DNA of 64,000 nucleotides from Mimachlamys varia. Its lineage: Eukaryota > Mollusca > Bivalvia > Pectinida > Pectinidae. The notes beneath the pieces are model-generated. The model was not told the origin of the DNA. It did not search any database and was given only the letters and a program-made list of their open reading frames with translations. Positions within the stretch are counted from its first letter, which is position 1; the number at the start of each line of letters is the position of its first letter. The position numbers and the translations under genes were made by a program. The DNA lies in contig OX392534.1 in assembly GCA_947623455.1 (NCBI GenBank), forward strand, positions 11,976,001 through 12,040,000, read 5' to 3'. This document shows, piece by piece, positions 45,935 through 56,642 of this stretch.

Positions 45935-46418
45935 CTACTTAGTACTTGTGTTGATGCTTCTGACCGAATGCGTATGTGGCATCCAAACCGGAAGTTGCTT
46001 GGCTACCTTTCGAAACATGACGGGGTCGTCCTGTATCAATGAGCGGACCATCTGAGTAGTTGGTAAAGTAGTTCCCTTTACGATCTGCCGCTGACTCCTA
46101 AACTTTAGCATAGCCATTTTCTTCTTTCTGTTGACCGATTTTTGCCTCTTAATCGAAAATATCGAGCGATGTTTTTGTTTGCTTGGACGCACGCGCACTA
46201 TTCTTTCCGGTTCTACTGGTTCTCGGCAACATCTGCAGCACCAGCAACAACAGGAACAACATCCGGCGTAACCACAGCAACCAAAGTAGTCACAGCAGCC
46301 ATCATTCGTGTTTTCTGGCGTACGCATACAGTAGAAGCAGCATCCGCAGCACAGTCTACTGCACCCCGACTGTTTACCTTCCTCCACGTCCGCAGTGTCC
46401 CGCACTTTTCTTTGACGT
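45935..46418 (-). CDS. CCP-TM-Cys gene, terminal exon: cysteine-rich cytoplasmic tail
   Basis: Last coding exon of a minus-strand membrane-protein gene. An acceptor TTATATTCCAG precedes 46418, and one base then completes an arginine codon begun by the exon at 50400-50499. The 160 residues start RQRKVRDTADVEEGKQSG, then a cluster of 19 cysteines in about 55 residues, mostly CC and CCC pairs (GCCSCCCWCCRCC), then a basic region (KQKHRSIFSIKRQKSVNRKK) and a final stretch with SLIQDDPVMFRKVAKQLPVW. The placement after a membrane segment suggests a cytosolic tail whose cysteines may be palmitoylated or bind metal; this is inference. I do not recognise the tail as a named domain. Confidence 0.75.
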
Positions 46419-47525
46419 CTGGAATATAACGATTCGTGCATTATCTTGTTTATATGACATATGAATGGAATTGTATCAATTCTGCTCTTTTTTAATGTTA
46501 TGATTTCTAGCCTTTAACATACATATGTACCCACCTGCTTGTATACCTGTATATAGAGGGAATACGTGGTTGGTATCTTTCAATACAACGTTTATATATG
46601 GCGGGGGTTAGGAAAGGCGAGATAGCAAACCTCTGGCGAGCCTTCTTCATCTTTCCGTTCTGAGCCAAAACATAAACATTGTATTGTTACATTGTAGATA
46701 ATAACCATGTGTTCTGTTTATCCTGCAACCATTTAGTTTCGATATTCACATGAAATTGGTCAAAAACGTCATTCGTTTATCTTTTTATTGCACTGAAGCC
46801 ATGCGTCCGCATGCCCGTTATTTTGAGTAGGAAAATAGTCATTCACTACTTCTTGCAGAAAGTCAAGGCGCAATACAATATAGTCTCACTTTTAATGGAC
46901 ACAGATAGAAACTTAAGTTTAGATGTATATATTAATATTAAACAAATGTTATTTATTTCCGATGAATAGCAGTTTAATACAATAACACCAATCAATCAAG
47001 AAATATTTTATATTTTTCGCACTTGAAAGTAGTTCTTCAGGACTGGAATAAATTCACGTACATCGTATTAGCAGATGAAGCACTGCTTTATCTGGCAGTA
47101 GTTATCGGCCGATATATGTGGCGGTATTAGGATAAACCACAATTATCAATATCAAGACTTTTTAACTGCTTTACCATACAAAAATAACGCGATGAGCTAA
47201 GCGATCTTATACTAGTATATATAACAATATCAAATGTTTTTGATTTACACATACATGACCTTAAGCGAAAAAATATAAGATGTATAAATGCAAACAAGCA
47301 TTTATGTACAGTTTTATTTATATGAATACATGCTTATTACTAGTTGTTTGAATATAGCTTTATAATTCTTTATTCAGCAATAGACACACATTTCATTGTG
47401 CCATAAATACATTTCATATACATGGTATATTCAACAATGAAATACATTTCACAAATATATACAGCAAAACAGTGACTATATGAATGTCAGTGCTAATTAT
47501 CCGACATCAGGGCGGACGTAACTCT
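46419..47525 (-). other. Intron, 3' portion
   Basis: Part of the 4.0-kb intron between the tail exon and the transmembrane exon. AT-rich and without recognised elements up to the LINE remnant. Confidence 0.55.
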
Positions 47526-47529
47526 TAAT

Positions 47530-49300
47530 TGAACAAATAATTATTTCGTATTTCATTCGCTTAACAAATGAAAGCAGCAGTATTTCTTCACATACATCTA
47601 CACCTGTTTGTACAGTAGACGATATTAATTCCAGAAACTTTGGTTTATTTGGGTGATAATATGCATGTAGTACCTCCTCTTAAAGTATACATGTCTTATG
47701 TTAGCATATAAAGTAAACTCCACAAGGAAATGATTCTCGTCCCCTAAGACCTCACAACAGTTACATGTACGATTCTCGTATGGAATAGGGTTCGGTCTGT
47801 GCCAACGACCTGCCTCAACACTTAAACGATTCGAAGAGGCTCTAAATTTGTTAAGGCTATACGAAACTTTGTTTATGTTGACAAGGTCGAGATATAATTT
47901 ATATTCGAAATCATTAGAAAGACTAAGTTAACATAAAATCTTGCTCTGGTAGAACCAGATAAATCCCTCTGATAATTTTGAACAAAAATAACTTATTTTG
48001 AATATAATGCATAAAGGCTTCAATTCGACCTACAGACTGCATATACCAGACATAACCAAATCCATTGGTAAAAAGAAGTTATTTCACCGCACTAGCCCAA
48101 TTTCTTTTAGAAAAACGGTTCAGCGTCTTGATACAATATGTTAAAAACCGATATAACAAGATCATTTGGTGAATCACATACTATCCTTAGTCACTATTTT
48201 ATTACTCTACAATATCGTGCTTTTTTTAATGGAAAACGACCTAATTTGTCATAAACAAAGTTATTTTGTGTAGTAGACTTTACATACAATAACCTTTTAC
48301 AAAATTTAAGGTGAACACGTTCAATATGATCAGCCGAATGGAAGCCCCATACCTCGCTATACCGTAGCAGAGCACGGGCATTACCAACTTGTCAAATAAA
48401 TCACAGATATGTTTGAGCAATAAATCATCAAAATTTTGTAAGTATTTCTCCATTTTGAATATAGATTTAGTAGCTTGTCCGGCAAGGGTTTTCTGAGCCA
48501 AATAAAAGGACCCCCCCCCCCCCCCCCCCGAAATAAAAAGAATTTCCAAAAGCGAAAATTTATTTACTATCTCGATTTCTCTACCGTCATAATAGAACCT
48601 TACATCACTTGCCATTCTTCCGCCTTTTCTGGATATCATAACCTTAGTTTTATTTATCTACATTCAGCTTTAATTTCCATGTGTTACAATATACTTTCAA
48701 AATGTCTAATCCTTGCTGTAGCTCTTCAGCAGATTCGGTAAATATTGTGATATCATCCGCGTATAGAACTAAATAGAGTTTTAATTATTCAATTGTTACA
48801 CCACCAAAACCATTCAATATTAATTCATTTTCTAAATCATGTATATGCATAGGAAACAAAAAAGGAGACAAACTTTCACCTTGACGAACTCCGGAAATGC
48901 ACTGAAAACTTTCTGAAATTTCATAATTTACTTTAACACTTGTTTTGACAGAAGTATACATAGATTTAATTATATCAAGCATTTTGCCCCTAACGCTAAC
49001 GTTGATTAGTTTTAGCCACATATAGTCCCTTACCACATATTCGAAGGCTTTTGAGAAATCAATAAATTAAACCACAATGTAGACGCTTTTTTAAATGAAA
49101 AAGATGGGAGATAACTCCATTTAAAATAATGATATTTTCTATGGTGCTGTGACAGGTCCTAAATCCAGCCTGCGCGTCAATGTAAACTTTATATTTCTCG
49201 GCCCAGAAATTAAGCCTATTATTTAATACCCTCGTAAACAATTTTCCATCCACACTCAATAAAGTTATCCCTCTGTAGTTTGAAACATCTGTCAAACTTA
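47530..49300 (-). mobile_element. LINE (non-LTR retrotransposon) remnant
   Basis: 5'-truncated, decayed LINE in sense with the host gene. Minus-strand peptides appear in domain order: SNYRGITLLS and AQAGFR (about 49290-49150), ISGVRQGESLSPFLF (about 48880), VLYADDITIF (the YADD catalytic motif, about 48750), TLAGQATKSIFKMEKYL (about 48450), FDKLVMPVLCYG (about 48390) and a C-terminal NRTCNCCEVLGDENHF zinc-knuckle-like block (about 47750). A TAA interrupts the frame just before YADD. A run of about 20 G (minus strand) sits near 48508-48529 within a Gly-Gly codon stretch. The clade is not assigned. Confidence 0.9.
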
Positions 49301-49304
49301 CATG

Positions 49305-50393
49305 GGCAAACTCTATCCAACATGGCGAGATATGAGAGAAAAAATCTTTCTCTCATATCTCGCCATGTTGGATAGAGTTTGCCCATGTAAGAAAGCTATG
49401 TAAGAAAAATCTATTTTACATAGCATTTCACGCGACGTGACGTCACAATGGCTCAACAATGACGTGACGTCACGAATACGGTAAACTCTGATGCCGGAAA
49501 GAGAAAACGACGGCGTGATAAAATTAAAACCTTTCACAAAATTTTAACCATGAACACTAGGAAGAGGGGATTAATTTTTCTGCGCAAACTTTGTTTGCAA
49601 ATATAGGGTATGCTTAAACTCGCTGTCTAATTCGTTTTCGTCAAAAAAGCTCAAGGAAAAAGTTGAAATTTCAAAATGGTAGCCTGTTTAAACATATTTT
49701 CATGGTTTTTGAGCTTATTCGGGCAGTTGATATGAGAGAAAAAGACTCTTTCATTATGTGTGTATGTAGGATAAGGATATTCCACCCTCGGGATCACAAA
49801 ATGTGGTAAAACCCTCGGCAAGCCTCGGGTTTCACCACATTTTGTGACCCCTCGGGTGGAATATCCCTATCCTACATACACGCATATGAAAGAGTCTTAT
49901 AATCTTACATAGCATTTCACGCGACGTGACGTCACAATGGCTCAACAATGACGTGACGTCACGAATACGGTAAACTCTGATGCCGGAAAGAGAAAACGAC
50001 GGCGTGATAAAATTAAAACCTTTCACAAAATTTTAACCATAAACACCAGGAAGAGGAGATTAATTTTTCTCCGCAAACTGTGTTTGCAAATATAGGGTAT
50101 GCTTAAACTCGCTGTCTAATTCGTTTTCGTAAAAAAAAACTCAAGGAAAAAGTTGAAATTTCAAAATGGTAGCCTGTTTAAACATATTTTCATGGTTTTT
50201 GAGCTTATTCGGGTAGTTGATATGAGAGAAAAAGACTCTTTCATTATGTGTGTATGTAGGATAGGGATATTCCACCCTCGGGATCACAAAATGTGGTAAA
50301 ACCCTTGGCAAGCCTCGGGTTTCACCACATTTTGTGACCCCTCGGGTGGAATATCCCTATCCTACATACACGCATATGAAAGAGTCTTATAAT
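49305..50393 (+). mobile_element. CRE-MITE, tandem pair of about 489-bp units
   Basis: A short hairpin (ATATCTCGCCATGTTGGATA and its complement, 49307-49390) is followed by two nearly identical units, about 49415-49903 and 49904-50393. Each begins CATTTCACGCGACG, carries two TGACGTCA octamers (49439-49446 and 49465-49472 in the first unit) around CAATGGCTCAACAA, then AAAACCTTTCACAAAATTTT and an AAACTTTGTTTGCAAAT block. Each ends in a long hairpin (TAGGATAAGGATATTCCACC against GGTGGAATATCCCTATCCTA) with CCTCGGG-rich arms. No protein frame. The right end lies only six bases from the splice donor of the transmembrane exon. Confidence 0.9.
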
Positions 50394-50399
50394 ACATAC

Positions 50400-50499
50400 C
50401 TACAGTTTTTGCAGCAGTATCGAATACAGAACCAGGTGAGACAGCCAATCAGGCCAAGGGTTAAAAGTCCCAGGATACCTATCAGCAACCAGAACCACG
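50400..50499 (-). CDS. CCP-TM-Cys gene, transmembrane exon
   Basis: A 100-bp exon with acceptor TCTTTTGTTTCAG before 50499 and donor CTGTAG then GTATGT at 50399. The phase is 1 at entry and 2 at exit (2 + 96 + 2 bases), matching both neighbours: the CCP exon leaves G, giving GCG (Ala) at the junction, and AG plus A gives Arg into the tail exon. The peptide WFWLLIGILGLLTLGLIGC continues LTWFCIRYCCKNC: one strong membrane helix followed by basic and cysteine residues, the usual cytosolic side of a type I protein. The exon is too short to be found by length alone; the splice phases and hydrophobicity support it. Confidence 0.78.
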
Positions 50500-50890
50500 C
50501 TGAAACAAAAGAAAGTCTCAAATCAGCAACCAGAACCACGCTGAAACGGACGAACGTCTCAAATTAACAATCAGAACATGGCTGGAACAGTCCAGCAGTA
50601 ATAAGTATCATCAATAATTATCATCAAATCAACAGATGAAACAAAAGAAAGTCTTAAATTACATTATGTAGTAACCAGAACACGGCTTGAACAAATCGAT
50701 ATCTTAATCAGCAACCAAAATGAGCTGTAAAAAAATATAATCAAATAAAAAACCAGAACAAAGCTCAAACATATAGTATCAAATTAGCAACCAGAAACCA
50801 GGCTGAAACAGGTAGGATCAAATTAGCAACCAGAAACCAGACTGAAACAAATAAAGAAATGAACCTGTAATCAGAACCCATGGCTTCCCT
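50465..50890 (-). repeat. About 40-bp tandem repeat copying a splice acceptor
   Basis: Starting at the 5' edge of the transmembrane exon, the sequence CAACCAGAACCACGCTGAAA and variants recur about every 39-41 bp: CTGAAAC or near matches at 50500, 50541, 50582, 50685, 50764, 50803 and 50842. On the minus strand each unit is a TTTCAG acceptor followed by CGTGGTTCTGGTTGCTGAT. The first unit is the functional exon boundary; the others are progressively diverged. Confidence 0.85.
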
Positions 50891-51040
50891 GAGAGGCCTA
50901 GATCCCTATAAGTCTACTGCATTACGTATTGTTTCCATGTTCAGATAGTTTTTAAGTCGGCTTTATGTCTATATATACAGAATGCAATCTGTGACGTCAT
51001 ATCATGAGCAGCAACCATAGCTTATGTAGAAATGGGGGTG

Positions 51041-51200
51041 TTATTTAAGCATTGAACTGTTTTCAGTTGACATTCATGGGAAATGAAAATGCAAACTGGA
51101 CAAAGGCAAATTCAATGAAGCGCGCTGGCGCTTCATGTTGGATTCGCCTATCTCCATTTGGAATTCATATTGTCTATGAATGCCAACTATTACCATTTTT
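51041..51200. repeat. Foldback element, CATTGAACTG family, copy 1
   Basis: Imperfect hairpin containing AAGCATTGAACTG, AGTTGACATTCATGGG and GGCAAATTCAATGAAGCGCG, with a central GCGCTGGCGC and partial complement on the right (TATGAATGCCAACT). Related copies lie at 55484, 56643 and 58358. Confidence 0.75.
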
Positions 51201-51799
51201 AGCACAAATTCATCTTATTAAAACCGTTTACACTTTTCTTATCATCTAGCTCAAATAATACATCTGTCGAGTACACTTGTTGGATATAACAGCCATCTCC
51301 GGGCCCGGGTTATCCAACGTAACAATTATGACGTCATTTTAATAATGACAATCGGTCCATGGCGTTCATACAATGTAGCCTTATGAATGCCAAGTGAATT
51401 CGGTAGTGTTATATAGAGACAATGCCATACAGTTGTAAATAGTACCAGATTAATCCAGAACTACTGAGAGTTTACTCTAAGTTCTCTATGACTTTCTGGA
51501 ATGAACAATGTTTGAAAAGACCCATAAAGTAATTGTAAATAACACATTAATAATAAACACGAATTACTCACGTCATAATGGCAAACAATCTTATAGTCCT
51601 TTCACAAAAAAAAAAAAAAACATACATTTTAAAAATAAAATTGCAAATACCGGATTAATATAAGTTCTTTTTAAAACTTGTTTCCTGATCCTATTCCTGC
51701 ATATTCTATGTCTGTAATGTTGTACATTATTGTATATATACTGCTTGAATGAAATAAAGTTTATATTAAATACCTGTGCGTATTATGCACAAACCAACG

Positions 51800-51990
51800 A
51801 TATCTAATTCACAAGAGCTGTCTTTCTTCGCCAATTACCTTCTACGGCAACACGTGGGGGGAGAGGGGGGGGGGGCACATACCCTCAATAGTTTTTTCAA
51901 GTCCATAAAAGGTTAAATCTATAGATATACAAAAAATTGACAAAGAAAATATTTCAAATGTGTTGCGGTAGAAAGTACGTATACGGTCAA
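51800..51990. mobile_element. ACAAGAG-type MITE, truncated copy
   Basis: CACAAGAGCTGTCTTTCTTC starts the element and AATGTGTTGCGGTAGAAAGT is near its other end; these pair partly with each other. The complete counterpart is at 59079-59258. Here the terminal AAGAAAGATAACTC block is missing and the match stops a few bases from the splice donor of the CCP exon. Upstream sequence (51560-51615) also matches that at 58965-59010. Confidence 0.7.
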
Positions 51991-51995
51991 CGTAC

Positions 51996-52241
51996 CTGTC
52001 TCCAGAAACTCGAGTGTACATATGGGGTATGAGCCCTGCAAGACTGGACCCGTGGAAGTACCGGAAGCGGAAGTGGGGCCCTGTACACACTGTAGAGTGG
52101 AACCTCCAGTCATACTGTAGATCGCGTTACAGCCATACTGTATTGTCGACCCTAATCCGTAAGAAGCCTGCGCATTGATCAGATGTCCGTTTGAAATTGT
52201 CGGAGGTTGACACGTCATCTTGGATCTATTTAGCTGTTGTA
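51996..52241 (-). CDS. CCP-TM-Cys gene, sushi/CCP exon (membrane-proximal)
   Basis: A 246-bp exon, phase 1 at both ends, as is usual for CCP modules. The acceptor is TACATATCTCTAG before 52241 and the donor GAGACAG then GTACGT at 51995. The domain reads from MTCQPPTISNGHLINAQASY through IQYGCNAIYSMTGGSTLQC to YPICTLEFLET. It has the four cysteines of a sushi domain (C1 in TCQPP, C2 in YGC, C3 in LQC, C4 in PIC). The usual tryptophan before C4 is absent, and a loop rich in Gly, Ser and Thr is inserted there. CCP modules mediate extracellular binding, as in complement regulators and adhesion receptors. The LEFLET linker joins directly to the membrane helix. Confidence 0.8.
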
Positions 52242-52259
52242 CTAGAGATATGTAGAGTA

Positions 52260-53160
52260 CTGCGCTACCCTATTTGTTGTCAGTATGCTTGTTGATATCC
52301 GCGGTTATGATGACTTGTCTTCAATCGTGTCATTGGTACATCTCCTGTGTGATTAATCTGTCTTCTTCTGACGTTTTTCTTCTTTTCTCCTCATACATGT
52401 CGCTGTATGTATACTTTGTCATTTACATGCTGAGTGTTCTCTCTCACAGGCCAGTAGGACCGACAGTTGCTCCAACGGTACCTACCTCATATCATGTTTT
52501 TTTTATAACATCTATTTAAATGTCGACATTCTCGGGTAACGCCACTTCCAGTTAATGATAAACAGCCAGAATTCGTCTTAAATCCGGGTCTCCAGAACAA
52601 CTGGCATGTGTACGTTTAAAATCATTTTATTTATTTCTAAACAAACATGCCGAGATAAACCAATGCATGTTCAATAGAAAACATTAGGCTTAAAATCAAT
52701 TTGTACCAAACTTATCGACCAGGAGGTATTTACATAAGAAATCTGTTTTGATAAGTTATATCATTCAATATGGCCACATAAAAGTTTATCTCGTAAGTGA
52801 GTCAGGCCAGATACACAGGTTCTGATATGGGTGTGTTCAGCACAGGGATATGTCACGAGAAAGTTGGAATCACAGTATATCGGTTAGTACTACTCTAGAT
52901 ATGCCGTCACGGTGATTTAGATTGTGACATGCCCCTGTGGTGCTGTAGGTACACACGTTTAACATTGGCTGGAACTTTCCATACAACCTTACAAACTACT
53001 ATTAGAACTCGTTTCACAACGCCTATCATTCACTTGAATCAGTTAAATAAAGGTTGTTCAAGTCCATTTATTCAGATACGTTGGGAAAGAATTGAAAATT
53101 AAATTGGTTGATAGTTTTCCCGATGTTATAATTTCAAGTTATAAAGCGATTGCCCATACA
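52260..53160 (-). other. Intron between CCP exons, first part
   Basis: Part of the intron between the two CCP exons. The section at about 52615-52780 (GCCGAGATAAACCAATGC, then CTTATCGACCAGGAGG) is homologous to sequence upstream of the other CCP exon at about 57410-57530, showing that exon and flank were duplicated together. Confidence 0.6.
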
Positions 53161-53164
53161 GTAA

Positions 53165-53375
53165 AACAGTTTTGAGAGGTCGAGTGGCGACGTGAATAGC
53201 GCACTTGCCGTTCACTGAGGCGACCGGGGGTCGAATCCCTGATCGGACGTGAGATGTTATTGGACCGACCATGTCGGTTTTCTCCGAGTAATCCGGACTT
53301 TCTTCATTAAGACCTCCGCGTGTTAACATTCGGGCAAACAAGGGACACTTATGTAGTTGAATAGTCATGTGTTTA
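53165..53375 (+). mobile_element. tRNA-derived SINE
   Basis: The head resembles a tRNA with A-box-like GTCGAGTGGCGACGTG (about 53178) and B-box-like GGGGTCGAATCCC (about 53228), followed by the body phrase GGTTTTCTCCGAGTAATCCG (about 53276). A GGTTTTCTCCGGGTACTCCG-type core is widespread in invertebrate SINEs. Diverged and probably inactive. Confidence 0.75.
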
Positions 53376-53935
53376 GCTTAGAATTTGCAGAAGACAGCTG
53401 ACATTTCATATTTGAAATACCTTTAGATATGAAACTTTTCTTTAAATTCATACAGTTAATTCACAAGACATGCTTATTATGTATTTATCTATTAATAAAT
53501 TAATTGATTAAGCATTCATAAGAACTGAAAAAGATGGGCTAGAAAACACTTTAACTTTGTGAACTAAATAATTGTAGTCTTTATTGTAACAATAGAATTG
53601 TATTTTCTATTATGTTTGTTACTTCAGTTGTATTGTTGTGTTAATAGACAGTCAATTACTAATGTAATTATAAATGTGCTAATAGGGTTGAATTAAATTG
53701 AAATTGTATGACCTTCACAGTTATATACACATACTTTATGTACAAAAAGTTAATGGCTCTGATTATTGATAAAAGTAAACTACATATATATGTACACACA
53801 ATGTTTAATATATATTATATATATTTGTTTTATTGTTCAGAAATAGGTACACACAAAATTAGTTTGATGTCCACAATCAACTAGAGAGGTTAATTAAAAC
53901 TGTAGTTCAGTACGTGTTTGTACATTTTATATATA
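53376..53935. other. Intron sequence, nothing recognised
   Basis: AT-rich intronic sequence between the SINE and the short tandem duplication. Confidence 0.5.
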
Positions 53936-53969
53936 TTTAATACTTCAAAGTACAGTGTACATAAACAAA

Positions 53970-54070
53970 AGTATTAATACCCGGGGTCTCTGCCCTCGAC
54001 ACAAAACATATACAAACGTATAAATAACCGGGGCCTCTAGATCTGCCCTCGACACAAAACATATACAGAT
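53970..54070. repeat. Two-copy tandem duplication, about 60 bp
   Basis: TGCCCTCGACACAAAACATA occurs at about 53991 and 54042, each preceded by CCGGGG and a CTCT block. The second copy has an extra TAGATC. Confidence 0.8.
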
Positions 54071-54271
54071 CGTCACGTCGTGTAGAGCTACGTTATCGCA
54101 GCTTAAGTTTGGCATGCCTATAAAATGCATTTTATTTATTTAATTGATCTTAGTCGACAGTACTATGTACTATTGGGCTTTATGCTGATACCATATACAT
54201 GTACACCGAACATTTTTGAATTTGAACCAACAATGCACAATGGTACACAGTTTTTTTTGTGTGCTAACCCG

Positions 54272-54959
54272 CAGGGACCTGATAATTTGTTACAGCTAGT
54301 TTTGGACCTAGAATAGGGTGTTTAGCGTAATTTTACACATTTGGGGGGTAGAGATCAATTTTCGATAAAAATGCCCCCTCAGTAGTCATAAAAGCTAAAG
54401 AGTGGAAAGCTTTCCAGATCGAAAAAAAGACCCCACCTACCTTTCTTGCATCAAAAATCACATTTCTAGTTGAGGTACGAAAAAACGCGTGCTGGTCTTT
54501 TGCTGTCATTGGATGGCTAAAGGAAGACCGCCATCCATTGACAGCAAAAGACCAGCACGCGGGATGACGTCAACCTAATGAATATGTAACGAAATAGCCT
54601 CCAAAACGCCACGATCCTAAGACACGGATATTTTGCGTGTTTTTGGAGGAAATGGAGATTATTTCTGAGGAAGGAGGATACATTTGACTTGCATTTAGGA
54701 GGTTTCTAAAATAAAAATTATCCATCTTTCCAACGGTACCAAGCGTTTTTTCGTACCTCAACTAGAAATGTGATTTTTGATGCAAGAAAGGTAGGTGGGG
54801 TCTATTTTTCGATCTGGAAAGCTTTCCACCCTTTAGCTTTTATGACTACTGAGGGGGCATTTTTATCGAAAATTGATCTTAACCCCCCAAATGTGTAAAA
54901 CTACGCTAAACACCCTATTTTAGGTCCAAAACTAGCTGTAACAAATTCTCAGGTCCCTG
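54272..54959. mobile_element. 688-bp foldback element, hAT-like ends
   Basis: The ends are CAGGGACCTGA and TCAGGTCCCTG. The arms of about 225 bp pair almost throughout (for example TTTCGATAAAAATGCCCCCT with AGGGGGCATTTTTATCGAAA). The direct repeat TGTGCTAACC flanks it (54260-54269 and 54960-54969), with two unmatched bases on the left. A CAGGG terminus with an 8-10 bp duplication suggests hAT, or a foldback Mutator. The centre holds a second hairpin at 54487-54560 (GCGTGCTGGTCTTTTGCTGT and complement). No protein frame. Confidence 0.87.
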
Positions 54960-55004
54960 TGTGCTAACCTATTGATGCTCCCATTCGTGACCATAAATAA
55001 ATCA

Positions 55005-55455
55005 TGTGAAGATCAAAAACGAATTTCTCGTACAATGTATTTACACTCGTGACAGATCTTAGAAGTTTATCGAAACTGAGTATTGATATTTCTGTAATAA
55101 TGATAAAATAATGAAAAAAAATAAATCTACAATTGCGAAATCATTAGAAGAAACAAAGATTTTGTCCGAGGAAGGGGTATACATTGTACAATGTGTGAGT
55201 ATGTATATATAAAAAGTTTTTAAAAGAAAATATATCAATTTCCCATCAGTACTAAGCATTGTTTTCGTACGTCAACTAGAAATGTTCTTTTTGATGTAAG
55301 AAATTTAGGGTACGTGGGTCAATTTTTCGAATTCAAAATTGTTCTGCTTATAAACCAAACGTCACCCGCCGACTTGGCCTCTAACCAAATTTAAAATCAC
55401 CCCCAAACACCTTAGTTTAAAGGTATAGATATAGCTGTAACCAACAAGAGAAGCC
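55005..55455. mobile_element. Diverged copy of the hAT-like foldback family
   Basis: Contains TCGTACGTCAACTAGAAATG, ATGTAAGAAATTTAGGG and CACCTTAGTTTAAAGGTATAG in the same order as the right half of the neighbouring 688-bp element, but with substantial divergence and no clear left arm. Confidence 0.55.
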
Positions 55456-55483
55456 TGTGGACCGGACGTGGTGTAGTATATTT

Positions 55484-55640
55484 AAGCATTGAACGGCTTT
55501 CAGTTGGCAGTTATGGACTGATAATGCCAACTGGACAAAGGCAAATTCAATGAATCGTGTTAGCGCTTTATGTTAAATTTGCCTTTGTCAGGTTGGCATT
55601 ATCAGCCCATAGCTGCCAGCTGAAAGCCGTTCAAAGCTTA
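55484..55640. repeat. Foldback element, CATTGAACTG family, copy 2
   Basis: Best-preserved copy: TTGAACGGCTTTCAGTTGGC pairs with GCCAGCTGAAAGCCGTTCAA and AGTTATGGACTGATAATGCC with GGCATTATCAGCCCATAGCT; the centre is AATCGTGTTAGCGCT. Confidence 0.9.
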
Positions 55641-56094
55641 TATTTACCACTTGTGATTTTGAAAAGATAACTTTAGGCTAGTCAATTAAAATGTAACAGA
55701 ATTCAAGTTTCCCCACCATTCTCGGCTGTGAGCCTGTTAACAGCTCTACCGTGTAATGTTGTTCCGCATAAAAACTAGTGCGAAACACAATAGAAAACTA
55801 GACAAGAATAATCAATGTAATACATATATTTGATGCAAATTAACATGATGAAAATGCAAAATTTTACTTCTTCGTATAGTTTTCCAAAACAAAAATGTGT
55901 ATTTGATATGTTTTCCACAACTGCTGTTGGGAAACATTATTAATGCGCCGGTTGGCAGTTTATGAGATGGTAATGCTCAACTACTGTTGGTTAGGGTATA
56001 TAGTGACAGTGTCATAGAGTGGTAAATATTTCAGGATGATAGTGCATGTAAGACTCGTTCATGACTTGGAGTGTGAAATAGGAAACTCCACCCA

Positions 56095-56350
56095 AGGGAG
56101 TTTTCCAAAGTAAAACCAGAGGTTTTGCAAATTTAACAAATCAAATTTTGTCACTTTTGATCATGAAAGAGAGTGTTTCCCGCATTTCAACTTGAAGAAT
56201 AAACTCATAAACTACGTGTATAAAACTATATTTGGGCTGTCTACCATATGAAAATATCAACTTTTTCCTGTATTTTTTAAAGATTGAGCATTCCCTATAT
56301 TTGCAAACAGAGTTTGCACAGCTAGAGTCTTCGAAATTGCTATTAATCCA
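56095..56350 (-). mobile_element. CRE-MITE, decayed copy
   Basis: GGAAACTCCACCCAAGGGAG and TTTTGATCATGAAAGAGAGT are followed by TATTTGCAAACAGAGTTTGC, matching the reverse of the family at its hairpin and TTTGCAAAC blocks. The CRE region itself is missing. Confidence 0.7.
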
Positions 56351-56642
56351 GGTATATAGAAAAATATTTGCCATTGTATGGCATTTCCACTATATGACCC
56401 TACCAATTTCAGGAGGCATTCATAAGACCATGAATGCAATTGGCCGATTGTTGACGAAATCATTATTATGACGTCATAATTATTATAGTTACGCTGGATA
56501 CCATTGACCGTCCCCGGGCGATGGCTGTTCTTTTCATTGAAAAAGCATACACGATATATGCATTATGTAAGCTAAATGCTGAGATATAAGATGTGTTCTT
56601 GATTGTTTTATGAGATGAACAGATTCTTTAAATAATAAATAT

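Noticed and set aside
45935..46441. The 168-codon frame as a free-standing cysteine-rich protein starting at its own ATG (46441)
   Set aside because: The first eight codons lie upstream of a good acceptor, and the remaining frame joins in phase to the transmembrane exon, so an internal terminal exon is the better model.
49313..50026. Repeated frames beginning MKGFNFITPSFSLSGIRVYR
   Set aside because: The same frame appears in every well-preserved CRE-MITE copy because the DNA is repeated; no protein features and no start context.
53165..53260. Functional tRNA gene
   Set aside because: The A box is poor, the B box has a mismatch, and the tRNA-like part continues into a SINE body; no cloverleaf acceptor stem was found.
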